Shown: positions 34,258 to 45,280 of the stretch, in pieces | How positions within the stretch are numbered: position 1 is the stretch's first letter | Layout: each line of letters opens with the position of its first letter | From: Roridomyces roridus | Lineage: Eukaryota; Basidiomycota; Agaricomycetes; Agaricales; Mycenaceae | DNA length: 64,000 nt | Direction: 5' to 3' | NCBI GenBank assembly: GCA_029378245.1 | Contig: JARKIF010000010.1 | Location: 868,001-932,000, forward strand | Position numbers and translations under genes: made by a program | The notes under the pieces: generated by a model | Database searches by the model: none | What the model saw: the letters and a program-made list of their open reading frames with translations, nothing else | What the model was told of the DNA's origin: nothing

Positions 34258-34345
34258 ACCACACTAATTAGGTCGCGCTACGCGACGTCGACGTCTCCCT
34301 GCTAGCAAGATATGTACATTTGCCGAATCTGTATGACTGGCACAG
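34258..34345 (+). repeat. Short dispersed element, left copy
   Basis: ACTAATTAGGTCGCGCTACG with the palindrome GTCGCGCTACGCGAC, then CTGCTAGCAAGATATGTACA and CCGAATCTGTAT. The same words occur in reverse orientation at 41567-41660. Confidence 0.6.
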
Positions 34346-34619
34346 TGTATGTTATACCGTACAATGGTGAGGTCACCTGTTCGTTCCTAAATCAATCGTC
34401 CTTGATGCGCCGGTATCCCGCTCCTTCACCCTGACCAAACCCACCATCATCTACTTACTTTCGATGTCCTGACTATGGCTGGACTACCAGGGATGGATGG
34501 AAATGGACCAAATACTTTCTCTCTGGAGTCTGAGCCGATTTCTCCCTCTATGCGGACCTGACGGAGCCCCGATCCGCTTCTCGGATTCCTTCCTCCCACA
34601 CTCCTCTCTCTGAATCGCC

Positions 34620-35872
34620 ATGGCACGCACCTTCAACATCGTCTGCATCCCCGGCGATGGCATCGGCGTCGATATCACCGAGGCTGCGGTACAAGTACTC
34701 ACGACGCTCGAAAAGACTTTTGGGACGTTCAATTTCAAGTTTGATACGCTCGATTGGAGCTCCAAGAAGTATCGTGAGCGGGGTTACTATGCCCCAGAGG
34801 GCGGAATCGAGGCGTTGAAGAAGTACGATGCGATTTATTTCGGTGCTGTTGGTTGGCCTGGTCAGTCTTAGTTTCCCAGTTCTTTATGCTTGCTGAATGG
34901 AAAGCAGATGTTCCTGACCATATCTCTCTATGGCAGATGATTCTACCGATCCGGACCACTCTGAACCAATACGCCAACGTTCGCCCGACGCGTATACTCC
35001 CTGGCACTGTATCCCCACTATCTGGATGCGCTGCCGACCCGTCTGCGCTCGACTGGGTCATCGTGCGCGAGAACAGCGAGGGCGAGTACTCGGGGCACGG
35101 CGGTGTCACGCCTTCTTCAGCCCACGCAGCCCACACCGTCGCCACTGAAGTCAGCATCTTCACGCGTGCAGGCATCGAACGGATCTTCCGGTTTGCATTT
35201 GAAACGGCGCTCACAAGACCGCGCAAGCTGCTCACGATGGTGACCAAGAGTAATGTACGTGATGTTGAATCCCTGCACTTGTCAAATCAAAAACTCAACG
35301 GAACGCAGGCCCAGCGGCATGGGATGGTCCTCTGGGACGCGATATTCTACGAGGTGGCGAAAGAGTACGAGGGGCGCGTCAAGTACGACAAGATGCTCGT
35401 CGACGCAATGACCGTGCGCATGGTTATGCGTCCACAAAGTCTGGATACGATCGTTGCCACCAATTTGCATGCGGACATCTTGAGCGACCTTGCAGCGGCG
35501 CTGTCGGGTAGCATTGGCATCGCACCGAGCAGTAACCTGGACCCGACGCGCGAATTTCCGAGTATGTTTGAGCCGATTCATGGGAGTGCCCCCGATATTG
35601 CGGGGCAGGGTATCGCCAACCCGATTGGCGCCTTTTGGAGCGCGGCGGAGATGGTTAGGTGGCTTGCAGGTGCGGATGGGGCGAGTAATAGCGAGGGTAT
35701 TGTTCAGGGTGGGGGAGTAGGGAATATGGTGCAGGCCGCGGATTGCTTGATGCAGGCGATTGCGAATGTGACGGAGAAGGGCGTCAAGACGAGAGATTTG
35801 GGAGGGCAGAGTGGGACCAAGGCAGTCACTGACGCAGTGTGTGAGGAGATTGGAAATGTCTATAAAGCTTAG
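34620..35872 (+). CDS. Tartrate/D-malate dehydrogenase-like enzyme (isocitrate/isopropylmalate dehydrogenase family)
   Basis: Three exons (34620-34860, 34908-35254, 35309-35872) give 383 residues. The family oxidises and decarboxylates 2-hydroxy dicarboxylic acids with NAD and a divalent metal. The start has the cofactor motif CIPGDGIGVDITEAAV; then ISLWQMILPIRTTLNQYANV with the substrate Arg region, DWVIVRENSEGEYSGHGG, the catalytic-site segment around Lys-Tyr-Asp (VKYDKMLVDAMTVRMVMRP), DTIVATNLHADILSDLAAAL with the metal Asp residues, and EPIHGSAPDIAGQGIANP. DAMTVRMVMRP and the lack of a leucine-pathway signature favour tartrate/D-malate over isopropylmalate. No targeting peptide seen, so probably cytosolic. 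Confidence 0.88.
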
Positions 35873-36275
35873 ACGACAAGAATTGTACACACTAAATATG
35901 GGACGCGTTGTTTTGACCTCTTTGATAAATGTGACCGTGTACCAGGTTCAACCTCAAGTAAAATCTCTCGGAAAAGAGATGTTATGTTTTCAATTAACTC
36001 AAGACCCCGGCGAATTCAACCAATCAAATCCGAGTTACGAATAGAAGTATATAACGTGTGGAAGTAGCGTGCCAGGGTGTTCTCGGAGAAGATTGTTGAC
36101 CGTGCGCACAGAAGTAATGGTGGTGCTTCCGTAGACCGACGGCAACACAGTCAGTCGCCTGAGACAGGGCGCGTCGATTTACTCCAATCGAATGTCATTG
36201 TGGAGTCCGAGTCCGAGTCGCCCCATATAAAACACCGGCTCAGGAAAAGAAGCCAAATGAATCTCACCCGAATCC
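35873..36275. other. Intergenic, no gene seen
   Basis: About 400 nt. Nothing beyond the likely terminator region of the dehydrogenase and the promoter of the CipC-like gene. Confidence 0.4.
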
Positions 36276-36801
36276 ATGGCCCTAGACTCTGACTGGCGAC
36301 ACGAAAACGAAAACGTGCTGGATGCGCACGCGCAATTGACGAGCGGACATTATAAAGACGCGGATAGTACGCCGTTCTTCCATAAACTCATCGCTGGGGC
36401 TGCGGCATACGAGGTTTGCTTGTTTCTTTCTCAACAGTCAACTTGACCAGAATCGTCAATGTCATCGCAGGCGGCGAAAGCGTACGAGAAGTATGTCGAA
36501 AAAGAGTAAGTGTAGTGATTGAGTTGTGATCTTCGAGTTCTCATAATGTAGAGGCCAGCCTGTATCGCACGAACAGGCTGAAAAACTCGTAGCTGGGTTG
36601 GCAGAAGCGTGGGTGGATGAGCTCGTCGAGAATAAGGTAGCAATTGAATGGATTCTGCGGGTACTCCGCTAACCAAATTCGTAGCTGCTGAGACCCGAGG
36701 CTGCCTACGGCGCAAAACATTATAGTCAGTCCCATATTTGAACTTGGTGCGGATGCTTAGTCGTTTTAGCGGAACAAGAGGCACAGAGCAAGTTGCAGTA
36801 G
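36276..36801 (+). CDS. CipC-like antibiotic-response protein (DUF3759 family)
   Basis: Five exons (36276-36413, 36471-36505, 36552-36636, 36685-36724, 36770-36801) give 109 residues. The family core is clear: FHKLIAGAAAYEAAKAYEKY, then GQPVSHEQAEKLVAGLAEAW and VDELVENK. CipC was described in Aspergillus as a protein induced by concanamycin; the biochemical role is unknown. The protein is small, helical and has no signal peptide. All splice phases agree. It faces the ABM-domain gene tail to tail with 49 nt between their stop codons. Confidence 0.85.
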
Positions 36802-36850
36802 CGGGGCGAGCTGAAAAGCATTAGACTCTGGTTCAAAATGTACATACTGT

Positions 36851-37469
36851 TTAGATTGAGAGAAGCGAATATTGTTGTTTTCTGCACGACAGCCACGCCG
36901 TTATGCGAGTGAACAAACTCCAGCTTTTCGCCTCCTTGGACGACCGCGGCCAAGATGCAAACGCAGATTTAAAGATGTTAATTCCTGCGATACTCATCAG
37001 CCCCACATACCGCCGATACTGCAACAGACTGACCTCTACTAATAATTTAAATGTCATCATAGCTTTGCCTGCCTCGAGGTCAGTCAAGCCAACAATACAT
37101 AAGGGTCGTCCAACCTTGACGGGGTAGACAACCTCATTGAACGGCGTAACGACCAGAGGTTTGCTGACGAGTGGGGTAATGGATCGACCGAAGGTCTTGA
37201 AGAAAGGATTGCTCATGTGGGTTTTGACGCTCTGCAAGGGAGTTTAGAATCGCAAGAGAATGCAGTAATTTAAAGTACTCACAGCCTGGGACTCGTACCG
37301 CTCGATGATACGCCAGGAGCGAGGGTCCTTGGGGTTCTGGACGATGATCCAGTCCAGGGTACCCTCGTCCTTGATATATATGGGCGGCCTCGGTGAGCAG
37401 CGCCTTGAGCTTGGCCTCGATTTCCGCGCCCTCCTTTGCTTGTATCTCGGCCACGACAGTGAGGACCAT
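36851..37469 (-). pseudogene. ABM (antibiotic biosynthesis monooxygenase) domain gene with an apparent frameshift
   Basis: Exon 1 (37469-37283) begins [20 protein letters not shown] and exon 2 (37231-36851) continues SVKTHMSNPFFKTFGRSITP. Inside exon 1 the family alignment jumps frame: [12 protein letters not shown] is in the ATG frame, but the expected continuation [19 protein letters not shown] is in another frame. The switch falls exactly on an (AT)4 run at 37374-37381, so gain or loss of one AT unit explains it. It is either a true break, a slippage allele, or a sequencing error. ABM proteins are small ferredoxin-like dimers often acting on quinones; the C-terminal 70 residues here are beyond the usual domain. 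Splicing could not restore the frame. Confidence 0.6.
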
Positions 37470-37590
37470 GGTGGTTCAGAGAGAAACCGGTTCGGCAACC
37501 AACCAGATCCGAGCCAAGTGATGACTCCCAGAAAGGCAATCCCGCATTTGACATTTTTTCGACCTCTTGATCTCGTGTCGCGACCTTGCA

Positions 37591-40361
37591 ATGGCTCCCG
37601 GTATGCCTGCTGCTGGACCTTCCCGTCTTCACCCACCCAAGAAATCAAAAAAGAAACCGCCGCCGCCGCCGAGACCCGCAAAGCTCAAGAAACTGTCGGA
37701 CAAGCAGCGTATAGAGGCTTTGGAACGCGAGGCTCAGGCATTTGTGCGTTGCAGTCCCTATTCAAGCCAGCCTTGCTAAAATTGCGAGTAAAGGTCCCAA
37801 CAGACGAATTAAAAACATTCGCAGAGCTACCCATCTCTGAACCCACTAAACGCGGTATGTCTGCCGACAGTCTGCCCCACTCCAGAATTGAATCTAGCTC
37901 CTTAGGCTTGAAGAAGGCTTTCTTTGTGGATATGATGGATATTCAAACGCAGAGCTTGCCCGTGTCTCTCAAGGGCAAGGACGTGCTGGGTGCTGCACGG
38001 ACCGGCAGCGGCAAGACCCTTTCGTTCCTTGTGCCTGTGCTCGAGATGTTGTACCGGCAGAAATGGGGGCCAACGGACGGGCTTGGGGCGTTGATTATCT
38101 CTCCGACGCGGGAGCTGGTGCGTTTCGCCGACTCCGATAAACTAACTGTTCTCATTTTTAACAGGCGATTCAAATATTCGAGGTGCTGCGGTCAATTGGT
38201 GGATACCATACCTTCTCGGCTGGGTTGGTCATTGGCGGGAAAAATCTCAAGGATGAGCGAGATCGGTTGTCCAAGATGAATATTCTCGTGGCTACACCGG
38301 GGAGACTGTTGCAGCACATGGACCAGACTGTCGGCTTTGACGCGGATGGCCTCCAGGTCCTAGGTCCGTCTTTCGTTCTGCAATCAACCTCAATTCTTAC
38401 ACTCCATCCAGTTCTGGACGAAGCCGACCGAATATTAGACATGGGTTTCTCCCGCACGCTCACCGCTCTCCTCTCCCACCTCCCCAAATCCCGCCAAACC
38501 CTCCTCTTCTCCGCCACCCAAACCGACTCGGTCACCGACCTCGCCCGCCTCAGTCTCAAAGACCCCGTCCACATTGGTGTTGGCCAGCCCGACTCCTCAT
38601 CTTCCGCTACCACCTCCGCAATCCCTCCCAACCTCGAACAACACTACCTCTCCTGCACCCTCGACCAAAAACTCTCCATTCTCTGGGGCTTCATCAAAAC
38701 GCACCTCCAATCCAAAATCCTCGTCTTCCTCTCCAGCTGCAAGCAAGTGCGCTTTGTATTCGAGACCTTTTGCCGAATGCACCCCGGTGTACCACTCCTC
38801 AACATCCACGGGAAGCTAAAGCAGACAGCGCGGCTGAACATGTACACCAAATTCACACAAGCCAAGAATGCGGTATTGTTTGCGACGGATGTGGCTGCAC
38901 GCGGGCTGGACTTTCCTGCCGTGGATTGGGTGTTGCAGGTCGATGCACCGGAGGACGTGGAGACGTACATCCACCGAGTGGGCCGGACGGCGCGGTATCA
39001 GTCTAAAGGAAAGGCGCTGTTGTTTTTGATGCCGAGCGAGGAGGAGGGGATGAAGGCTGCGTTGGCGGGCAAGGGCATTGAAGTGCAGAAGATCAAGGCC
39101 AAGATGAGTAAGGTGCAGAGTATCGAGAATCAGTTGCAGAATTTGGCGTTCCAGGATCCTGAGATCAAGTATCTTGGGCAGAGGGTGCGTGCCTCTTGGT
39201 TCCAATCGAGACCGCTCACTCATTGATTGTAGGCATTCGTGTCGTACCTGCGGTCCATCCACCTGCACAAAGACAAGTCGGTATTCAAGCTGGCAGAGTT
39301 GCCTGCGGACCGGTTCGCCGAGTCGCTTGGGCTGCCTGGGGCACCGAAGATCAAGTTTTTGAGCAAGGAAGTGGCCAAGATGAAGAAGAACAAGTCGAGG
39401 GAGGGAGAGGCGGCCCAGACGCAGGTGATGGAGGAGAAGCGGCAACTGGAAGCTGAGACGGATGAGGAGGATCAAGAGGAAAGCGACGACGAGGATGAGG
39501 GCGGTGTGCACGAGTCTAGCGAAGAAGAGGAGGAGGAGGAAGTCGTCAAACCAGCAGCAAAGGTGCGTTTTCCTCTACCTTTCTTTCTCACACAACAACT
39601 GAGTCACTGGTAGGCCGTACGAACGAAACACGACCGGATGTTTGAGCGCAAGAATCAGAACGTGCTGTCTGAGCACTACTCCAAGATGCTCGACACTGGA
39701 GCTGGCGGGGAAGATGACGAGGAAGATTTCATCACACTCAAACGCGCTGATCACGATTTGGAGGGCCTCGACCTACCTCCTGAAGAGGCGGATATATCCA
39801 AACGCAAGCAGAGGATGGGGAAAGCGAAGAGGGCGTTGATGACTGGGGGCACGTCACGGAAACTGGTATTTGACGACGAGGGGAATGCGCATGAGTTGTA
39901 TGAGATGGAGGCTGCTGAGGAGTGGGTCGAGGGACGGGGTGGATTGAGGGGTGTTGTGGAGGAGGGGAGAGAGTTTGCTGAAGGGGAGAGGGGGAAGATG
40001 AGGGAGGCGAATGTAGTTGATAAGGAGGAGGCAAGGGAGAAGAAGAGGGAGAAGAAGAGGAAGAGGAAGGAGAGGGAGAAGGATGAGGTGAGTGTCTCTT
40101 TACTTTGCTTTTCGTTATGCTCATTTTTCTCAGGCGGGTGGTGGAGTCATGGCTGTGGGGCCAGCATCGGGAGATGAAGAGGACGATGGCTATGTGTCGC
40201 CCGAGTTTGACTTGCCTTCAGAATCGGATGAGGAGGAAGAGGAGAGTTGGGCGCCTCCACCGCCGACAAAGCGTGCCAAAACGACGCATGGTGCTGAACC
40301 GAGGCGGGCCACTGTGGAGGACGACGAGGAGCTGGCGCTTAGATTACTTGGTCGTGGCTAG
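37591..40361 (+). CDS. DBP4: DEAD-box ATP-dependent RNA helicase Dbp4/Hca4
   Basis: Eight exons (37591-37743, 37794-37854, 37906-38117, 38165-38363, 38412-39184, 39233-39562, 39614-40087, 40134-40361) give 809 residues. Dbp4 (DDX10 in animals) works in the nucleolus on 18S rRNA maturation and release of snoRNAs. Motifs in order: Q motif region ([11 protein letters not shown]), I ARTGSGKT, Ia PTREL, Ib [52 protein letters not shown]. The C-terminal extension ([20 protein letters not shown] and long acidic and Lys-rich stretches) is typical of Dbp4 rather than other DEAD-box proteins. Confidence 0.95.
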
Positions 40362-40403
40362 TTTCTGTATGCTGTTCAAATTGCAATCACTCCACAGCTT
40401 TTG

Positions 40404-41530
40404 ATGCTTGTCCCGAAATGGACGACAGTCATTTACCTCCTCTCTGCTTCCTCCCTTCTTCCTCTCACTACGCATGTTATTCTTTCTTACTTACAGGCTC
40501 ATAAGGTGCGTCGATCTCAAATCCTCCTTACCATCGAGGCTCATCGTCCATCTAGTTCTGTAGCAGTGTTCCTGTATCCGGGTTACGCGTCGTACAAGAC
40601 GCTCAGCCAGCGACCGGCATCCGAGGAAGATCTCGAACGATGGCTCATGTATTGGTCGGTGCTTGGATGTATTGTCAGTGTTGAGTATGTTGCCGAATGG
40701 CTCCTCTGCTGGTGCGTTTCCTTTGTCTTGTGATAGGTTCCGCCCGACGCGATTCTAACCATAATACACGATGTAGGATTCCATTCTACTACGCGATGAA
40801 GACCCTCCTCCTCCTTTACCTTGCGCTTCCGCAGACGCGCGGGTCGACTTTCATCTACGTGAATCATCTGCACCCTTTCTTCCGCACGCATGAGCGTCAG
40901 ATCGACGAAGCCCTAGCCAAGTTCCGTGCATATGTGTATGCGGCCCTGCAAAGGCAGGTGAAGCTCCTGTGGGAGCACATCGGAGCCAGTGTGGGGGCAC
41001 CACAGCAGCAGGAGCAAGCGCAACAACCGGATCCACCAGCAAGTGGGCTGGGCGGCGTCGTTGATGGCCTTTGGCGGACTTATGGGCCTGGAATACTTGC
41101 CGGTGGAGCAGCGTTGTTGCGTCCTCAGCCACAGCCTGCCGCGTCGGCGGCGATCGATATGAACTCGCCTGCAGGCATTCCATCAGGCTCGATGTTTGCT
41201 GCTCCGACGACCGAGTCGGTTTTGGAGCGCAGGAGGAGGCTTGAAGCAGAGTTGGCTGCGCTTCCCCCCGTTGCGGGCTCGTCCATGCCGACTACACCTC
41301 CATCGCCGACCACCACGTTCTCGCGTAATTCGTCTGGCGCAGACCTCGTGCACCGGGGTGCTGGAATCAGGGAACGCACGGATAGCAATGCTGGAGGAAG
41401 GTTCACTTTCGAGGAGGTGGAAGCACCTGCGGAAGGCGAGGGGTATGATACTCGGCCTCCAGCTGTACAACGTGCGAGTTGGTTTGGCTGGGGCGGAGGG
41501 GCGGGATACCAACACATCAAGGACGATTGA
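40404..41530 (+). CDS. TB2/DP1/HVA22 (REEP/Yop1-type) ER membrane protein
   Basis: The core carries the family signature AVFLYPGYASYKTLSQRPAS, then RWLMYWSVLGCIVSVEYVAEWL and IPFYYAMKTLLLLYLALPQTRGSTFIY. These hydrophobic hairpins bend the tubular endoplasmic reticulum. The exon ending at 40711 joins 40777-41530. A first intron after 40505 is likely but its acceptor does not keep the frame by eye, so the ex-N-terminal 30 residues (MLVPKWTTVIYLLS...) are uncertain. The long Pro/Ser/Thr-rich tail (about 190 residues, with VLERRRRLEAELAALP) is an extension beyond yeast Yop1, as in animal REEP1-4. Confidence 0.85.
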
Positions 41531-41566
41531 TTCTACGAACGAGTGACCCCACCATTGTAACGGTAT

Positions 41567-41660
41567 AATATACAGATTCGGTGAATGTACATATAATTCT
41601 GGCTAGCGGGAGGACGTCGCGTAGAAATCGCGTAGCGCGACCTAATTAGTACAGTGTCGG
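41567..41660 (-). repeat. Short dispersed element, right copy (inverted)
   Basis: Reverse complement of the 34258-34345 element: shared words include CTAATTAGGTCGCGCTACGC, ATGTACATT and CCGAATCTGTAT. It lies just after the REEP-like gene. Confidence 0.6.
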
Positions 41661-41806
41661 GATCACGACATGGCCATTTTGAGATGAGAGTAAGACGAAA
41701 GTGATCTCTACATCGAGTCACTGGAATAGTTACATAGGCACTGTGCAAATTTAAATCTACGTATAGTTCATTCCTTCCAATATACAATATACATCTATCT
41801 CTTTCC

Positions 41807-43120
41807 TCAGTCAACAGGCAGAACCTCCAGCGCTGGAGCCGGTGGCGCGCGAGGGATTTCTTGTGCTTGTGCTTGAGGGACAGCAGGAGCAAGAGGATCG
41901 CGAGCTTGTAACAGGAGCGGACGCAGGATGGCTTGGGCACGAGGATCGCGAGCTTGCAACAGGAGCGGACGTAGGACGACGGCATGGACACGAGGAGCCG
42001 GCGGGCGAATGGCAGGCTGAGCAGGCCGAGGGCGGGCAACGAGAGGGCGGGCAGCAGGCCGACGAACGACTACTTGAGGTCGTACCACCGGAATAAAAGG
42101 CACAGGCTCGCGCCTCCGCACCCTCGCCCTCGGCACCTGGACATCGAAAACACCCTCCCACAAATGAGCCAACTCCTCATGTCCCACCACCCCTACTCCG
42201 TATGACGCATCATCCAGGGCATCACAGATAGCTTTGACTGCCCATAGAGGCGCGGGCGGGGCAACGACTTCGGCGCGGCAGGTCGGCAGGGGGCAGAGTT
42301 TCTGGCGTGCGGTGAGGTCCGCGTAGCCCATTCGTTCGTCGAGTTCGGTTGGAGGTGCGAGGTAGAAATGTGATCGGAGGCAGTAAAAGTCAAAGGTATG
42401 GCCGCAGGGGGCGAGACTATGTGAGGTGAGTGTGAGTACGCAGAAGAGTGGGGAGCGTAATACATGTGTGGTTTCCAGTAGGGTTTGTTGCAGAGGGAGC
42501 AGATGAATTTGTCGCGGGTGTCTTTGACCTGATCAATTGTAAGTATACGAGAAAAGCGAGGCCAGGATATTCACCTCCTTCAACAATGGGGGCGGTATCG
42601 CTAGCTGCGTTATCATCCTTACCTCAGCCTACATGGGGTTCAGCCAAACTCGCCTAGACGAACAACAGACACTCGCCTCGGAACACGCAACTTCCTCAAC
42701 CTCCTTCAACTTGTGAAACGTCCAATTTTGCTGGTAGACACAAATGGCGAGGAGGGGCGGGAGCGAGACGGCCAGGAAGAGTGCGACGGGTGCAGTGCCG
42801 TGGGTCGTCTTCAGGATGGAGGTGACTTCTTGTAGGAAGAACGCGAGTGGGCGGGGCTGCGGGCCGATACACACTTCGTGGAACCAGGGCGAGAACCAAG
42901 CGGACATCGAAGGCGAGGTGCCAACTGCGGCGGCAGCGAGAAACACGACAGCCAGGGCAAAGGCGATGAGGATTGCGAATAGAGTCGACACTATGAGGTC
43001 TGTGGTGAAAGAGAGGACTCCGACGAGCATCTGTCTGGATAGTTTGAGGTAGTCGACGTTGTATGCTTTGCCTAGGACCGCGAGACCTATGGCGAGGCAA
43101 AAGGTAGCCAAGAGGATCAT
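41807..43120 (-). CDS. Membrane RING-finger protein A (probable E3 ubiquitin ligase)
   Basis: Starts MILLATFCLAIGLAVLG and has about three hydrophobic segments (GVLSFTTDLIVSTLFAILIA, then FALAVVFLAAAAVG, later LPPLLAICVYQ), followed by a RING domain: FICSLCNKPYWKPH, LAPCGHTFDFYCLRSHF, LCPLPTCRAEV. The same layout occurs in the divergent neighbour B. The last Cys pair is spaced CPLPTC rather than CPxC. The exon joins before the RING are ambiguous: a GTTGCG donor or a GC donor, then CTAGCGATACCG as a small exon. The C-terminus is Pro/Arg-rich with a duplicated LLLQARDP unit. E3 activity is inferred from the RING. Confidence 0.7.
41880..41985. repeat. Internal ~54-bp direct repeat in the RING A tail
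   Basis: GAGGATCGCGAGCTTG..ACAGGAGCGGACG occurs at about 41895 and again at about 41940, encoding LRPLLLQARDP twice. Confidence 0.7.
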
Positions 43121-43174
43121 GGTGGTGGACAGAGAGAGCAGAACCCTTGATCATGACCACCATGATCCTCTTGG
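43108..43174. repeat. Perfect 19-bp inverted repeat between divergent RING genes
   Basis: CCAAGAGGATCATGGTGGT (43108-43126) is the exact reverse complement of ACCACCATGATCCTCTTGG (43156-43174), with 29 nt between. Each arm holds an ATG followed by codons ATC CTC TTG. Confidence 0.85.
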
Positions 43175-44022
43175 AAATCCTTTATGCTTCCTCATCCTTG
43201 TCGCGTCCACTGCGAACGCCTTGCGCCCTGTCTATCTCCAGATTCTCGCCGCCCTCTCCACACATGTCCTGGTCATCATTCTATCCACAATCCTGGCCCT
43301 AGTTGCCCTGTTTCTATGCCCGTCCGCCATCTCTCGAGCCTGGACGGCACCCACCATGTTCCTAGTCTCCTCAGTTCCGCTCTTTCTGCACATTCTATAC
43401 CGCGTCCAGTGCCGGCTAGCTCGTCTTGAGGACCCGATGAACTCCAAGCCGTTACTGCAGAAGGTTCCTCTGTCCCTCGCCGTGTTCACAGCACGTCCCC
43501 GACCGCCATCTTCAGGTCCAGAACATCCGCGACTCCCTCAAATGTTCGCTGTGCTCCCAACTTCTTCAGAGACCATACACGTACGCCGACACATCTTGAT
43601 CCACATTTCATAACGAAGTATATAGACTCGCCCCATGTGGCCACACTTTCGACCTCGACTGCGTCCAGACGCATTTTCGCACCGCTCGCCCGACGGATCT
43701 CGACAGAGTGCGCTATCATACCACCCTCACCACGCACCAGAAGCTCTGCCCTACATGCCACACCCAAGTCGCAGCAGCGCCTGCTCCCACCTGGACCATC
43801 AAAGCTATCACCGACACCGTAGCACAAACCTTCTCGCGTGCAACATCCGCAGACGAGGCGACGTGGGCTTGGGAAGGGATCTTTAGACCGGATGCGGATG
43901 AATACAAGGAGAGGCGCGTGCAGCGAATTCTGCACTTTGGACGTGTTGTGGGACCGGGAGGGCGTGCTGAGCGTATGGGATATCAAGTGTTTCCCCCACT
44001 GGAGCCTGTTGTAGTGAATTAG
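43119..44022 (+). CDS. Membrane RING-finger protein B (probable E3 ubiquitin ligase)
   Basis: Three exons (43119-43463, 43516-43580, 43626-44022). After hydrophobic segments (LCFLILVASTANALRP, HVLVIILSTILALVALFL, TMFLVSSVPLFLHILYRV) comes a regular C3HC4 RING: LKCSLCSQLLQRPYT, LAPCGHTFDLDCVQTHF, KLCPTCHTQV. The tail (ATWAWEGIFRPDADEYKE) also resembles protein A. The expected start by symmetry is the ATG at 43162 (MILL), but that is out of frame with the rest by one base; the in-frame ATG at 43119 overlaps the start codon of A on the other strand. Either the N-terminus is new or an indel has hit the original start. Confidence 0.7.
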
Positions 44023-44217
44023 CGAACAAGTTCAATGTACTTTACAGAAAGCTTTGCGCGTGTTGTTTGATGGTCAATGATGCCGTTCTCGGCACATCAC
44101 CGAACTGTACAGTCACAGCTTTCTCTCTTCTCGTCGTTCGGTACGTTTCTCTTTTCTCGGCGCCCAGGTATGTCCACCATCTCCCAAACGTACGCTCCTT
44201 CTTAACGTTCCCTCAGC

Positions 44218-45087
44218 ATGAAGATCAACATCGCCAGTATGTCGTGTTACTCTGGAGGGAAAAAAAATTCTAAACGCGATCCACACACAGACCCCGCAAC
44301 TGGGCAACAAAAACTCGTCGACTTTGACGACGAGAGACGCTACCGAGTCTTTTACGACAAAAAGATTGCGCAGGAGGTGCCCGCCGACTCGCTTGGTCCC
44401 GAGTGGGCTGGCTACATCCTCCGCATCACGGGCGGCAACGACAAGCAGGGGTTCCCGATGAAGCAGGGTGTCCTCCTGCCCTACCGTGTCCGCCTCCTCC
44501 TCGCTGACGGCCACTCGTGCTACCGCGCCCGCCGCACGGGTGAGCGCAAGCGCAAGTCCGTCCGCGGCTGCATCGTCGGCCCCGACATTGCCGTGCTGAG
44601 CGTGGTCCTTGTCAAGCAGGGTGATGCTGACATTGCCGGTCTCACCGACAACGTCCTCCCCAAGCGTCTCGGCCCCAAGCGTGCTACCAAGATCAAGCGC
44701 TTCTTCAACTTGAACAAGGAGGACGACGTCCGGAAATACGTCGTTCGTCGGGAGGTTACTCCCAAGAAGGAGGGCGGAAAGCCTTATACCAAGGCGTGCG
44801 TGCCTTCCTTGCTCTTTTTATTGTCCTAATTGCTTTGTTCAGTCCCAAGATCCAGCGTCTCGTTACCCCCATCCGCCTCCAGCGCCGCCGTCACCTCAAA
44901 TCCCTCATCCGCCGGAGAAGCGAGCACCAGAAGGAGCAGAAGGCCGAGTACGAGTACGTGGTCTGCTTTTCCCTCTGCTTCCCTGTCCTAATTCTTTCCC
45001 AGCGCGCTCATCGCCAAGCGCATCGCAGAAAAAAAGGCCAAGGTCGCTGCTATCAAGGCCGCTCACCACAAGGCCACGACTGCTTGA
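44218..45087 (+). CDS. RPS6: 40S ribosomal protein eS6
   Basis: Four exons (44218-44236, 44291-44795, 44843-44953, 45003-45087) give 239 residues, the usual fungal length. The first exon has only 19 nt (MKINIA), as is common in fungal ribosomal protein genes. Family marks: [75 protein letters not shown], and [20 protein letters not shown]. eS6 sits in the small subunit and its C-terminal serines are kinase targets in eukaryotes. Confidence 0.97.
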
Positions 45088-45280
45088 GGAGAGGAGTAGA
45101 ATACGCTGTCGGTGTAATGTTGTCGTTGGATTATGCCATGTCGTGTCGATTAAGCCTTATGATGCATGCTCTTTCTTTTCTCGATGCGCGTTGACTTTTT
45201 GAGGAGCTTCTAAATTCTCGTTACATCTACAGTACATACATCCAGACAATTCTACAATACGGAATACTCTACTTCGATCC

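Noticed and set aside
42629..42720. Reading through 42629 as the end of RING protein A
   Set aside because: This frame stops before the RING; the conserved RING exons downstream with the same order as in protein B show the gene continues by splicing.
43162..43300. ATG at 43162 as the start of RING protein B
   Set aside because: Expected by symmetry with gene A, but the frame from it meets a stop and is one base off the conserved membrane segments.
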